The translations under genes and the position numbers were made by a program. A model generated the notes under the pieces. The model was not told the origin of the DNA, did no database searches, and saw only the letters and a program-made list of their open reading frames with translations. A stretch of 14,349 nucleotides of DNA, taken from Darwinibacter acetoxidans_A. GTDB lineage: Bacteria > Bacillota > Limnochordia > Darwinibacteriales > Darwinibacteriaceae. Shown here piece by piece: positions 1 through 7,097 of the stretch (its first letter is position 1; every line of letters starts with the position of its first letter). Where the stretch lies: NCBI GenBank assembly GCA_041936745.1, contig JBHGWS010000008.1:1-14349 (forward strand). The letters run 5' to 3'.

Positions 1-11
1 TTTTAGAAGTT

Positions 12-200
12 TCAGGTAAAGCCCCCGCCGGAACTGACGGTGCAGGCTCTAATATAACCGACACTGCCGAAAAACTGCTTGACTTCATCCGACCCGCAGT
101 TGGGGCAGGGGTCTTGCCGGCCCTCTTCTTTTTCCCTTAAGCTCATCCTCACTTCAAAAACTTGTTTACACTGTTCACAACGATAATCGTAAAGCGGCAT
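12..200 (-). CDS. FmdB-family zinc ribbon protein
   Basis: This small protein of 62 residues belongs to the FmdB / 'putative regulatory protein' zinc ribbon family, whose exact role is unknown. It begins MPLYDYRCEQC, the usual opening of the family. Two CxxC pairs (C8/C11 and C32/C35) should bind one zinc ion. The rest is a short tail ending in a Ser/Gly-rich stretch (SSGGGF), also common in the family. I chose the ATG at 198-200 because a perfect AGGAGG lies seven bases upstream (208-213). A longer TTG-started version reaching 239 would run into the end of the upstream kinase gene and lacks the family start. It is the last visible gene of the leftward sfsA unit, 16 bases after the kinase stop. 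Family assignment is firm; function is not known. Confidence 0.88.
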   Translation of the reverse strand: MPLYDYRCEQCKQVFEVRMSLREKEEGRQDPCPNCGSDEVKQFFGSVGYIRACTVSSGGGFT

Positions 201-207
201 TAAAAAT

Positions 208-213
208 CCTCCT
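208..213 (-). promoter_or_regulatory. Ribosome binding site of the FmdB gene
   Basis: A perfect AGGAGG on the minus strand lies seven bases before the ATG at 200. It decides in favour of the 62-residue FmdB protein over the longer TTG-started frame. It sits between the kinase stop (217-219) and the FmdB start. Confidence 0.8.
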
Positions 214-216
214 ATT

Positions 217-1149
217 TTAACCGACCACTGCTTTTTCAATGAGCGGTTCCAAAAATTCGTGCTGCTCGTTAAGCCACAGCAGCATTGCCAGATTTAAATC
301 GGCAGCTTTTTCTTTGCCTCCGTCCAGCTGAAAAGCGATAAATAAAAACTGGATTAAATAAACGATATACAAAAAGATAAACCCTTCCGTCTTACTTAAA
401 GGCTGCACTTTCCCGTAACCGAGCAGTAAAGCCTGGACAAACCGGGGCCACTCTTCCCGCTTGGCGGGATCATTAAAGCGAGTTGATAAAACCGCGGTGG
501 CCAGGTAACAAAGATCAAAAATCCTGGGAGCGATCCGCACCTTGTCGAAATCTAAAATACCCGTGATCTTCCCCTCTTGGAAAACAAAATTGCCCGGGTG
601 GAAATCCCTGTGGATTAACTGTCTGGGCAGGGCTTGGTAGGGATTCACCATGTTGCGCCCGATATCTTGTTCAATGGCCTGCAGCCGATTGTGCAAACGA
701 AAACCTGCGTAGGCCTGCACCGTCGGCCAGGCATAATTGGAGACATCGCTGAAAACATCAAACTGCCTGAACTTTGAATCCTCTTTATATCTTGCCAGAC
801 AGCGGTGCAGATCCGCTAAACCCCTCCCTATCTCTTCGGCATAAGCCGTGTTCAGATCCCTGATCTTATCGCCGGAAATCCCGGCCAGGTAGGGATACAG
901 CACATAAAACCCCCCGTCGTATTCGGCCCAAGGTGTATCTTCCACTGTCCGCAGCAGCCTGGAGACGGGCTGGCTGTTTTCTTTCAGCCAGTTCATCAAG
1001 TCATACTCAGCCCAAACCCTGGTGCGGTTCGTCCTGTGTTTGAGCACGAAAACTTTGTCGTCTAACCAAACCTGCCAAATTCCCCCTTTGATCGGCGCAG
1101 TCTCTGCGCGGGCAAACTCTAAACCCCATTTAGTTAAAAGCTCTTTCAC
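217..1149 (-). CDS. CotS/APH-fold phosphotransferase (small-molecule kinase)
   Basis: The 310-residue protein has the protein-kinase-like fold of the aminoglycoside phosphotransferase / CotS / homoserine kinase II group. Visible motifs: a probable ATP-binding lysine in VFVLKH (K37), the catalytic loop LIHRDFHPGNF with H180, D182 and N187, and the metal-binding ILDFD (D200, D202), followed by RIFDLCYLA. The C-terminal part is helical and hydrophobic around 256-275, as in CotS-like proteins, and is probably not membrane-spanning. The start is GTG, overlapping the stop of the HAD gene by four bases (GTGA), with a GGGGG ribosome site upstream, so the two are probably translationally coupled. The substrate cannot be read from the sequence. 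A spore-coat-associated kinase or a metabolite kinase is possible; the adjacent phosphatase suggests that both act on related small molecules (inference). Antibiotic resistance is not supported by anything here. Confidence 0.85.
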   Translation of the reverse strand: MKELLTKWGLEFARAETAPIKGGIWQVWLDDKVFVLKHRTNRTRVWAEYDLMNWLKENSQPVSRLLRTVEDTPWAEYDGGFYVLYPYLAGISGDKIRDLNTAYAEEIGRGLADLHRCLARYKEDSKFRQFDVFSDVSNYAWPTVQAYAGFRLHNRLQAIEQDIGRNMVNPYQALPRQLIHRDFHPGNFVFQEGKITGILDFDKVRIAPRIFDLCYLATAVLSTRFNDPAKREEWPRFVQALLLGYGKVQPLSKTEGFIFLYIVYLIQFLFIAFQLDGGKEKAADLNLAMLLWLNEQHEFLEPLIEKAVVG

Positions 1150-2129
1150 CCGATTTCCCCCTGTTCTGCCAAATGCCTTGGCGGGCTACCCAGCTTTTTT
1201 TCCAGTACCCAATCGCGGTTTCTGACGATTGTGTGCCCGATTTCCTCTACTGCGTTCATGATCCACATCTGAGTTTGTGTATTCGCTTCGTAATTGGCTT
1301 CGCCAAAGGCATGCACACGTCCTTGTTTTTGCAGTGCATTAACCTGGGCAAATTCTTCTTTGGCTCCCTTGGCATAGACGCCAAAGGTGCGGCCGCCGTT
1401 TTGATTGATCAAAGAAAATACCGGAACATCACTGGGCCCGTCAGCGATGTAAATCATGTTTTGAAAAGGAATGCGCCTGTCCCCCTGCGGGATATAGCTG
1501 TTGACATCAATATCGGGGTTTTTATTGGACCCTTTATTGATTTCAAAAATGGCCCGTGTTTTAGTGGTGTTATCGATAACATAACCAATATCCCGGATAG
1601 TAACAGGCTCCTCTGCCGGCGGCTTTTTATCTGCAGCCAAATAACCGGGGGGAAGGAGCAATTCAATGAATTCGCAGCCCCAAATCCCATCCGTATAGGG
1701 AGCAATTTTACTGCCTAAAATCATCTGCCTTAAACCTGTGCTCACGATGTAGTGTTCGACCTTGATATCATATTTCCTAAAAAGAGGGTTTTGGCTGACG
1801 TGTTCTTTCAAGGCGGGGAAAAATTCAGGTAACCCCGGATAAAACTCCAGTTCACCGCCTAACTTTCTTAAAAGTTGGTTGTTTAAACCGCTAAAAAGGC
1901 CGGCGCGCACATAAGCTAAAATATGGTTGAGGTAGATGCTGTCTCCTGCCACCATTTCATTTCCCTCGCGGCGCAGATACTCTGGCAGAAGTTCAACTTC
2001 CCGCCAAAATGTCTTGCTGTCAACCGCAAAGTGTCTAAACAGCGGCTCCTGCATATAACCGGGGATTAGTGTTTTATCAAAATCCCAAATTACCGCAATG
2101 ACAGATTGAAGAAAAATTTCGGCAACCAC
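1146..2129 (-). CDS. HAD-superfamily hydrolase (probable phosphatase)
   Basis: This 327-residue protein has the four haloacid dehalogenase motifs: motif I WDFDKTL with nucleophile D16 and acid/base D18, motif II VSTG (S130-T131), a lysine for motif III near K190, and motif IV IADGPSDV (D230, D234) for Mg2+. HAD enzymes with DxD in motif I are usually phosphatases working through a phospho-aspartate. An insert of roughly 110 residues between motifs I and II probably forms a cap over the active site, which would favour a small-molecule substrate. The start is GTG, with GGGAGGTG upstream, and lies 12 bases after sfsA. Its stop overlaps the start of the kinase gene. The C-terminus after about 275 is a family-specific extension. 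The substrate is unknown. A dephosphorylation partner to the neighbouring kinase is an inference from gene order only. Confidence 0.85.
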   Translation of the reverse strand: MVAEIFLQSVIAVIWDFDKTLIPGYMQEPLFRHFAVDSKTFWREVELLPEYLRREGNEMVAGDSIYLNHILAYVRAGLFSGLNNQLLRKLGGELEFYPGLPEFFPALKEHVSQNPLFRKYDIKVEHYIVSTGLRQMILGSKIAPYTDGIWGCEFIELLLPPGYLAADKKPPAEEPVTIRDIGYVIDNTTKTRAIFEINKGSNKNPDIDVNSYIPQGDRRIPFQNMIYIADGPSDVPVFSLINQNGGRTFGVYAKGAKEEFAQVNALQKQGRVHAFGEANYEANTQTQMWIMNAVEEIGHTIVRNRDWVLEKKLGSPPRHLAEQGEIG

Positions 2130-2141
2130 AAAAACACCTCC

Positions 2142-2864
2142 CTAACTAAGATCTACGCTCAAAGGCCGGCCCCACTCAATACCCGTTAAATCAACCAAGC
2201 AGTTTCTGGCAAAGACCTTAACCCCCCGGCGGTGGGCTTGGCGTAAACTGGCCCCAAAAGCGGGATCGATATGATCCGCCGGCCGAAAATACTTGGCATC
2301 TTGGCGCTGAGCGAGAAATAATACCGCCGCTTCGAATTGTGATTGCGACTGCAAATTCGCCAGCTCCTCTAAGTGCCGCCTGCCCCTGGCAGTTACACCG
2401 TCAGGGAACATTGCTGTTTCGCCGGCCACCAAAGAAACACTTTTCACCTCTAAAAGGAGCCGGCGCCCTTTGCCGTTTTCCAAAAGAAAATCCCAGCGGG
2501 AACTGCCCAAAGGGTATTCCCGGCGCACAAACCGCCACTCCGCCAGCTCCGCCAGAGCCCCCTTCTTTAACACTTTTTCCGTCAAGCGGTTGACCAAAGC
2601 GGATTGAACCGACACAAACGCCCCGTTAGCCGCCTCTAGGAGGATAACGGACCAGTCAGTCTTGCGCCCTTTTCCGGCCGCATGGCGGAGGTAAAGAGGT
2701 GCCTGCTCTCTTAAAAGGCCCGTCATTCTTCCGGGATCGGCCAGATGGGCCCGGACAACCTCTCCCGATTTTTCTAAGCGGCAGACGGCTACAAAACGAT
2801 TAGGCCTTTCGATAAATTCGGCTTTTTCCAAGGCGCCGAATTTTAACGATAAATCGGGCTGCAA
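2142..2864 (-). CDS. sfsA: SfsA family protein (sugar fermentation stimulation / nuclease-like)
   Basis: The 240-residue length matches the SfsA family. The N-terminal OB-like part carries the family signature AHLADPGRM (39-47). The C-terminal part carries SSRWDFLLE (121-129), LLLEVKSVSLV (136-146) and PDGVTARGRRHLEEL (154-168). D125, E139 and K141 have the spacing of a PD-(D/E)XK nuclease core, which is why the family is now often labelled DNA/RNA nuclease. The Escherichia coli member was first named for its effect on maltose use and binds DNA; the cellular role elsewhere is unclear. The start is TTG, with GGGGGTG five bases upstream and no better in-frame start. It leads the leftward unit sfsA-HAD-kinase-FmdB and is divergent from cca. 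Confidence 0.93.
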   Translation of the reverse strand: MQPDLSLKFGALEKAEFIERPNRFVAVCRLEKSGEVVRAHLADPGRMTGLLREQAPLYLRHAAGKGRKTDWSVILLEAANGAFVSVQSALVNRLTEKVLKKGALAELAEWRFVRREYPLGSSRWDFLLENGKGRRLLLEVKSVSLVAGETAMFPDGVTARGRRHLEELANLQSQSQFEAAVLFLAQRQDAKYFRPADHIDPAFGASLRQAHRRGVKVFARNCLVDLTGIEWGRPLSVDLS

Positions 2865-2985
2865 ACTGTCACCCCCACTCTACTTTAGTTTATACACTTC
2901 CCCACAGAGGGCAACATTCCTTTTCCCCTAGGAAAAACAGTGTGAATGGAGAAATTAAAAAAGAACCGACATTGGAGGTGGCGAG
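2865..2985. promoter_or_regulatory. Divergent sfsA / cca intergenic region with candidate promoter
   Basis: This 121-base spacer must carry the starts of transcription for both sfsA (leftward) and cca (rightward). For sfsA, a weak candidate on the minus strand is TTGCCC (2914-2909), a 16-base spacer and TAAACT (2892-2887), each matching consensus at four of six bases. This would give a leader of about 15 bases just before the GGGGGTG ribosome site. For cca I see no convincing -35/-10 pair. A short inverted repeat, TTTTCC-CCTA-GGAAAA (2921-2936), lies between the two and could be an operator, but one six-base palindrome is weak evidence. The cca ribosome site GGAGGTG (2974-2980) is clear. Confidence 0.35.
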
Positions 2986-4299
2986 TTGATTTCTATCCCG
3001 CATTATGTTCGCAGTGCCTGCACTATTCTTTTAAATAATGGTTTTAAAGCCTATCCGGTCGGCGGTGCCGTGCGCGACAGCCTTTTAGGCTTAAGCCCGA
3101 CCGATTGGGATGTAACGACGGATGCCCAGCCGGAGCAAATTGAGGCTTTGTTTGCAAAAACCGTACCGACGGGGAAACAATTCGGCACGGTTACGGTCTT
3201 ACTGGAAAACAAGCCTTTGGAAATTACCACGATGCGGGTTGAAGGCCCCTACAGTGACGGCCGCCGGCCCGATCGCGTCGATTTTACGAAGGATATTGAA
3301 ACGGATTTAAGCAGGCGGGATTTCACCGTTAACGCCATCGCCTACGATACTGCAAACCGCCGCTTTATTGATCCCTACAGGGGCCGCCGCGATCTTAAAA
3401 GAAAACAGCTGAGAGCCGTAGGCGAAGCCGCCTGCCGTTTTCAAGAAGATCCGCTGCGGATGCTGCGTTTAATTCGCTTCCAGGCCGTCTTGGGCTTTAA
3501 AGCCGAGCGAAAGACTATCAGGGCAGTTAAAGCACCCTTAATCAACCGCGTCAGCCCGGAGCGCATCGGCGCTGAACTGAGTAAAATGTTGGTCGGCCCC
3601 CATTTGGGCCCCGCTTTAAAAGCATTTTACACTACAGGCTTAATGCATGAGATTATTCCGGAGCTGGCGGCCGGTAGGGGGGTTTCCCCGGGAGAGCGCC
3701 ACCCTTACGACCTTCTCGGCCACTCTATAACCGCCGCCCACTTCGCCGAGCCAACTCTGCATTTGCGCTGGGCGGCTCTTTTGCATGATCTGGGTAAAAT
3801 AAAAGACCCCGGCCGCCGGCATGCAGCCGCAGGTTCTGAGCTAGCGGGCCAGATTTTGCGCCGCCTCCGTTACAGCACCAAGCTTATAAATTCAGTCCGG
3901 TTTTTAATCAAACACCACATGTTCCACTGCCACCCTTATTCCTCAGAAAAGGCCCTGCGGCGGTTTTTGGCCAAGGTGGGCAGGGAAGCCGCCTTTGATT
4001 TAGTTAAGCTCAGGCAGGCCGATATGGCGGGAATGAATGCCGACCCGCGGGAAATCATAGCCTTTGGCCGCGGTTTAGAGAAACGCCTGGCGGCAATCCT
4101 TAAGCAGGCCGCAGCATTAAGTTTGGCGGATCTGGCAGTCGACGGCAGCAGCTTAATGAACGCTTTAGCTCTTAAACCGGGCCCTTTAATTGGCGAGATT
4201 TTAAATTACCTCTTAGAGCAGGTGCTTGCCGATCCCAACCTCAATCAAAGGGAGAGCCTTGTTCAGCTAGCCCGTGATTTTCTAAAGTCAAAACAATGA
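2986..4299 (+). CDS. cca: CCA-adding tRNA nucleotidyltransferase (class II)
   Basis: This cytoplasmic enzyme builds or repairs the CCA end of tRNA from CTP and ATP without a template. Over 437 residues the class II order is clear: YPVGGAVRD (23-31), metal-binding DWDVTT (D40, D42), the flexible-loop segment GPYSDGRRPDRVDF (87-100), DLSRRDFTVNA (107-117) and EDPLRMLR (154-161), whose E154, D155 and R158 fit the nucleotide-selecting EDxxR motif. The flexible loop argues against a CC-only enzyme; a full CCA or an A-adding enzyme both fit. An HD-type motif ALLHDLGK (264-271) follows in the C-terminal half. The start is TTG, five bases after GGAGGTG. The gene stands alone on the plus strand, and its last 59 bases overlap the convergent GNAT gene. 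A terminator-like hairpin follows within that gene. Confidence 0.95.
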   Translation: MISIPHYVRSACTILLNNGFKAYPVGGAVRDSLLGLSPTDWDVTTDAQPEQIEALFAKTVPTGKQFGTVTVLLENKPLEITTMRVEGPYSDGRRPDRVDFTKDIETDLSRRDFTVNAIAYDTANRRFIDPYRGRRDLKRKQLRAVGEAACRFQEDPLRMLRLIRFQAVLGFKAERKTIRAVKAPLINRVSPERIGAELSKMLVGPHLGPALKAFYTTGLMHEIIPELAAGRGVSPGERHPYDLLGHSITAAHFAEPTLHLRWAALLHDLGKIKDPGRRHAAAGSELAGQILRRLRYSTKLINSVRFLIKHHMFHCHPYSSEKALRRFLAKVGREAAFDLVKLRQADMAGMNADPREIIAFGRGLEKRLAAILKQAAALSLADLAVDGSSLMNALALKPGPLIGEILNYLLEQVLADPNLNQRESLVQLARDFLKSKQ

Positions 4300-4756
4300 A
4301 ATTAGGCGCCAAACGGGAATTCCAAAAAAACTGCCCCGTTTTTTGAAAGCCGACTTTTTCATAAACCTTTAAAGCCCGCACATTGTTAGCGGCGACCGTC
4401 AATCGAAAGCCCCCCTGCCAAAATAGATCTTGGGCATGCTTTAAACCGGCGGTAACAAACTTAGCGCCCCAACCCCTGCCGCAAAACCGCGGCCGCAGGC
4501 CCAGGCCTACGTCCAAATAGTTTTCATCGTCATATAACTTATGGTCCAAAGTGGTTTTCAGGCGCGCCGCTGAGCCATAGCAGAAAAAACCGGCAAGTTT
4601 CCCTTCCCAAAAAACACTGACATAAGAGCCTTCCGTCAATTTTGCCAATGCTAAAGCGGACCCCTGCAGGTTATAGGCCTCGTAAGGGGGCGGGTACTCC
4701 CAAGCAATAATATCCAAAGCGTGAGTTAAGCGCATCTTTTCAAAAGTAAAAATCAT
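4241..4756 (-). CDS. GNAT family N-acetyltransferase
   Basis: The 171-residue protein fits the GCN5-related acetyltransferase fold, which moves an acetyl group from acetyl-CoA to an amine. Motif A reads LDVGLGLRPRFCGRGWGAKF (81-100), including the glycine-rich pyrophosphate loop R90-x-x-G93-R-G95-x-G97. Motif B is NNVRALKVYEKVGF (124-137), with the usual Asn and Tyr. The substrate is unknown; RimI-like protein targets or small amines are both possible. It begins with ATG three bases after the TIM-barrel stop, with GGAG about nine bases upstream, and ends the leftward DUF188-NYN-TIM-GNAT unit. Its last 19 codons and stop lie antisense to the end of cca. The C-terminal tail after about 158 goes beyond the usual fold and is the part inside the overlap. 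Confidence 0.88.
   Translation of the reverse strand: MIFTFEKMRLTHALDIIAWEYPPPYEAYNLQGSALALAKLTEGSYVSVFWEGKLAGFFCYGSAARLKTTLDHKLYDDENYLDVGLGLRPRFCGRGWGAKFVTAGLKHAQDLFWQGGFRLTVAANNVRALKVYEKVGFQKTGQFFWNSRLAPNFIVLTLENHGLAEQGSPFD
4311..4344 (+). terminator. Candidate Rho-independent terminator of cca
   Basis: A stem AAACGGG (4311-4317) pairs with CCCGTTT (4335-4341) around a 17-base loop and runs into six T residues (4339-4344). It starts 12 bases after the cca stop and points in the cca direction. It lies wholly inside the antisense GNAT coding sequence. The stem is short and the loop long, so strength is uncertain. Confidence 0.5.
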
Positions 4757-4759
4757 TCT

Positions 4760-5530
4760 TCAATCTCCACTGAAAGATAGGTAGCCATGCCTCTCCAACC
4801 AGAAATAAGAAGCGGCCAAGTTCTCAGGGCCCACTTCCAAAGCCCACAAAGCATCAGGCGCCCGGCGCTTTAACGTATAACAGATGTGATCAAGGGGCAG
4901 CCTGCCTTCGCCTAAAGAGAGATGGGCATCGACATCGCCGTTGTTATCATGCAGGTGAACGTAGCCGATTAAGGGCCCCAGGTCCTCCACCCACTCTTTT
5001 AAGGGAATTTTCCCGTGGCAGAAGGCATGGCCTACGTCAAAACAAATTTTTAAATTAGGCTGATCCAGCTGCCGCACCACCTGCCCAATCAGCTTGCTGT
5101 CCGGCTCTAAGAGGTTTTCTAAATAAAAGACGGTATCCGGATCTTTATCGGCTAAAAAAACTCGCCAAAACTCGAGGCTGCGCGCAAGCCAGCCTGCGTG
5201 GCCGCTGGTGTGGGGAACATAGCCGTGGTGCAGAATAATGTGGGGCGCACCTAAAAGGCGGGCGTATTTATAGGCAAACTCGAACCGCTTTTTCGCAACC
5301 TCCCGAATCAGGGGATCGGGGCTGCCCGGGCTTAGGTCGGCGAAAGGCCCATGCAGTGCCAAAGGCTTTATACCCCCATAAAGGCTTAGGTGTTTTTCCA
5401 CCCCCTGCTTATCTTTCTGGAGATAGGCGGGGTCGGAAAAAGATTGAATTTCCACCCCTAAACCCTGCCGTTTGGCGGTCTGCCAAACTTTTTCCGGCTG
5501 TGATGCATCACATAGTAGAAGGCCGCCCAT
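4760..5530 (-). CDS. Sugar phosphate isomerase/epimerase-like TIM barrel protein
   Basis: The 256-residue protein belongs to the xylose isomerase-like / AP endonuclease family 2 TIM barrel superfamily. Barrel-strand ends carry likely metal ligands: ALHGPF (H60), ILHHGYV (H101, H102), YLENL (E138), CFDVGHAF (D165, H168), VHLHDNNGD (H193, D195), DAHLSLGEG (H203, E208) and ALEVG (E232). Known relatives isomerise or epimerise sugars, cleave inositol derivatives, or act as endonuclease IV. The short length without a DNA-binding extension, and the LGEG motif, favour a sugar-type enzyme, substrate unknown. I chose the ATG at 5528-5530 because AAAGGGG (5537-5543) is then six bases away. An ATG two codons upstream (5534-5536) would touch the ribosome site. 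It follows NYN by 11 bases and precedes GNAT by three. Confidence 0.85.
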   Translation of the reverse strand: MGGLLLCDASQPEKVWQTAKRQGLGVEIQSFSDPAYLQKDKQGVEKHLSLYGGIKPLALHGPFADLSPGSPDPLIREVAKKRFEFAYKYARLLGAPHIILHHGYVPHTSGHAGWLARSLEFWRVFLADKDPDTVFYLENLLEPDSKLIGQVVRQLDQPNLKICFDVGHAFCHGKIPLKEWVEDLGPLIGYVHLHDNNGDVDAHLSLGEGRLPLDHICYTLKRRAPDALWALEVGPENLAASYFWLERHGYLSFSGD

Positions 5531-5541
5531 TCCCATCCCCT

Positions 5542-6492
5542 TTACTGATTCACAATTACCACATTACGGGCACGCCCGTTGCGCTCAGCTGTGCTTTCCC
5601 CCTGTGGGTCCGGTGCTTTAATTTCCACAAATTCGACGGGAGTACCCGTTTTTAGCTGCCGCTCCCGCTGGCCTGCGGGTAAGTTTGCCTTGGTGAAAAA
5701 ATAATCTCCCGCACCGGAGCGTATAAACCCGTAGTTACCCATATAACGTTTAATTACCCCTGTTCGCTTCTTAGAATCCTCTGTACTTTTAATCGGCCGC
5801 ATCCAGTAGACGGGCGGGGTTTTCTCGTTACTGCGGATTTCAAACAAATCCGGGTAAGAGCGGACGATATCTAAAAGATTCGTATAGTTGTAGCTGCGGG
5901 GATCAAAGTCCGGGTACTCCCGGCGGATGGCCTGTCCCAGGTGGGCTAACAAAAGCCAGCCGTCACTGTTTTCCTCGCAGGCATTATAAGCACTGTAGAC
6001 GATGTCTTCGACGGAGATGCCCCCGGGCGATAAATCGTCAACTTTTCTGGAACTGCCCGAAAATGCCAAGTTCTCCAGATAAATAAACCTGTTGCAGGAC
6101 CGCACTAAAATGCTTTTCGTCCCCTGTCTGCCGATACCGATCACATACATACCGTGCTCACGCAAACGCAGTGCCAAACTGTAATAGTCACTATCGCTGG
6201 AGACTATACAAAAAGCATTAACAGGATTACGGTTGGTCGATACTATTTCGATGGCGTCCATAATCAAAGCGCCATCGGTGGCATTCTGGCCGTAGCGAAA
6301 CTGCTGGACGGGGCGGACGGGAAAACGCTGTAATAATTCTTTCCAGCCCCCCATGGTCGGCTCTGTCCAATCGCCGTAAATTCTGGTTAAAATAATTTCA
6401 CCCGACCTGTTAATTTCCGCCATAATAGCGTTTAAAAACCGGGGCGAAACGTTTTCACCATCTACCAAGACGGCAAAATGGTGTTCTGACAT
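5542..6492 (-). CDS. NYN-domain nuclease with LOTUS and cold-shock-like RNA-binding domains
   Basis: This 316-residue protein has three parts. Residues about 5-143 form a NYN (PIN-like, LabA-type) domain with acidic metal-site residues in VLVDGENVS (D11, with N14), NATDGALIMDA (D73) and IVSSDSDY (D100, D102). Residues about 157-232 look like an OST-HTH/LOTUS winged helix, with GWLLLAHLGQAIRREYPDFD and YTNLLDIVRSYPDLFEI. Residues about 243-315 resemble a cold-shock/S1-type OB fold: GVIKRYMGNYGFIRS and DYFFTKANL match the two RNP-like strands. A metal-dependent RNase guided by two nucleic-acid-binding domains is the natural reading (inference). I chose the ATG at 6490-6492 with GGGGG six bases upstream; a TTG seven codons earlier is less likely. 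It follows the DUF188 gene by 25 bases. RNA target unknown. Confidence 0.88.
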   Translation of the reverse strand: MSEHHFAVLVDGENVSPRFLNAIMAEINRSGEIILTRIYGDWTEPTMGGWKELLQRFPVRPVQQFRYGQNATDGALIMDAIEIVSTNRNPVNAFCIVSSDSDYYSLALRLREHGMYVIGIGRQGTKSILVRSCNRFIYLENLAFSGSSRKVDDLSPGGISVEDIVYSAYNACEENSDGWLLLAHLGQAIRREYPDFDPRSYNYTNLLDIVRSYPDLFEIRSNEKTPPVYWMRPIKSTEDSKKRTGVIKRYMGNYGFIRSGAGDYFFTKANLPAGQRERQLKTGTPVEFVEIKAPDPQGESTAERNGRARNVVIVNQ

Positions 6493-6517
6493 AAAAATCC
6501 CCCTTTGTTTCAATCCC

Positions 6518-6961
6518 TTACTTGGCGGCTCTTTCTAACAGCCGCAAAAATCCTTTTTCAAAGCGCTCATCATCTGCCAACGTGCGGGCCCGCGGGCCTT
6601 TAGTACGGCCGCCTCCCCGCCTAAAGCTTGCTTTCAATGAACGTTCTTCCAATAAAAAATCGATGTTCTTGTCCGAAAAGATCCGCCCGGTGGGTGAAAG
6701 GGCAAAGGCATTTTTACCTAAAACGAGCGCAGCCAAGCCCCAATCCTGGGTGATCACGATGTCACCCTTCTTCGTGTTATTGACGATGGCGAAATCCGCC
6801 GCATCCCGGCCCTTATCCACTGTAATGTGGTTCGGATTTTCAATTTGGTGATCAACTGAAGATACGGTAAGCAGGTTATACCCCCAGCCGTCTTTGTGTT
6901 TTTGCAAAATATTAAGACAACCGCGGGGACAGGCGTCCGCATCCACTATTACTTTAAACAA
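6518..6961 (-). CDS. DUF188 (YaiI/YqxD) family PIN-like protein
   Basis: The 147-residue protein is a clear member of the YaiI/YqxD (DUF188) family, which has a PIN-like fold and no settled function. Signatures: VDADACP (6-12), VDKGRDAADFAIVN (48-61), GDIVITQDWGLAALVL (66-81) and FRRGGGRTKGPRAR (113-126). The aspartates D7, D9, D53 and D73 could form a metal site as in PIN nucleases. The start is TTG, with AGGTGG five bases upstream; an in-frame stop directly before it leaves no earlier start. It heads the leftward unit and lies directly before another PIN/NYN-fold gene, so the two may work in the same RNA process (inference from order). An RNase role is plausible but not shown by the sequence alone. 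Confidence 0.92.
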   Translation of the reverse strand: MFKVIVDADACPRGCLNILQKHKDGWGYNLLTVSSVDHQIENPNHITVDKGRDAADFAIVNNTKKGDIVITQDWGLAALVLGKNAFALSPTGRIFSDKNIDFLLEERSLKASFRRGGGRTKGPRARTLADDERFEKGFLRLLERAAK

Positions 6962-7048
6962 TTACGCCACCTCAATAATAATCTGCCCGCCGGGCTTTTG
7001 GTAATTCCTGTTACTGATTCGAGGCCGCCGCTTAATAGTCCTCTAAAG

Positions 7049-7092
7049 AAGGGGTGCGGAATAACCATTTAAAGGTACATCCCGCACCCTTT
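7049..7092 (-). terminator. Hairpin terminator downstream of pckA
   Basis: The perfect stem GGGTGCGG (7052-7059) with CCGCACCC (7082-7089) has a 22-base loop, and outer A-T pairs extend it. In the pckA direction it begins eight bases after the stop codon and is followed by the modest T-rich run CTTCTTT. In the other direction it is followed by TTTAATTTTTA, a better U-tract, but no rightward gene feeds it. It probably separates pckA from the DUF188 unit and may act both ways. Confidence 0.55.
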
Positions 7093-7097
7093 AATTT

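Noticed and set aside
217..1149. An antibiotic-resistance kinase call for the APH-fold gene.
   Set aside because: The fold is shared by many metabolic and spore-coat kinases; nothing in the sequence or neighbours points to an aminoglycoside substrate.
1173..1718. A 181-codon open frame on the plus strand inside the HAD gene.
   Set aside because: It is antisense to a gene with all four HAD motifs, has no family features, and reads as low-quality sequence typical of a shadow frame.
6985..6995. The palindrome GCCCGCCGGGC followed by TTTTGG on the plus strand, as a terminator.
   Set aside because: The stem can be only four pairs with a three-base loop, and no rightward gene precedes it. A role in the DUF188 leader is possible but unsupported.
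6962..7010. A possible promoter TTACCA, 18 bases, TATTAT before the DUF188 gene.
   Set aside because: Transcription would start inside the ribosome binding site GAGGTGG, so the match is probably chance.
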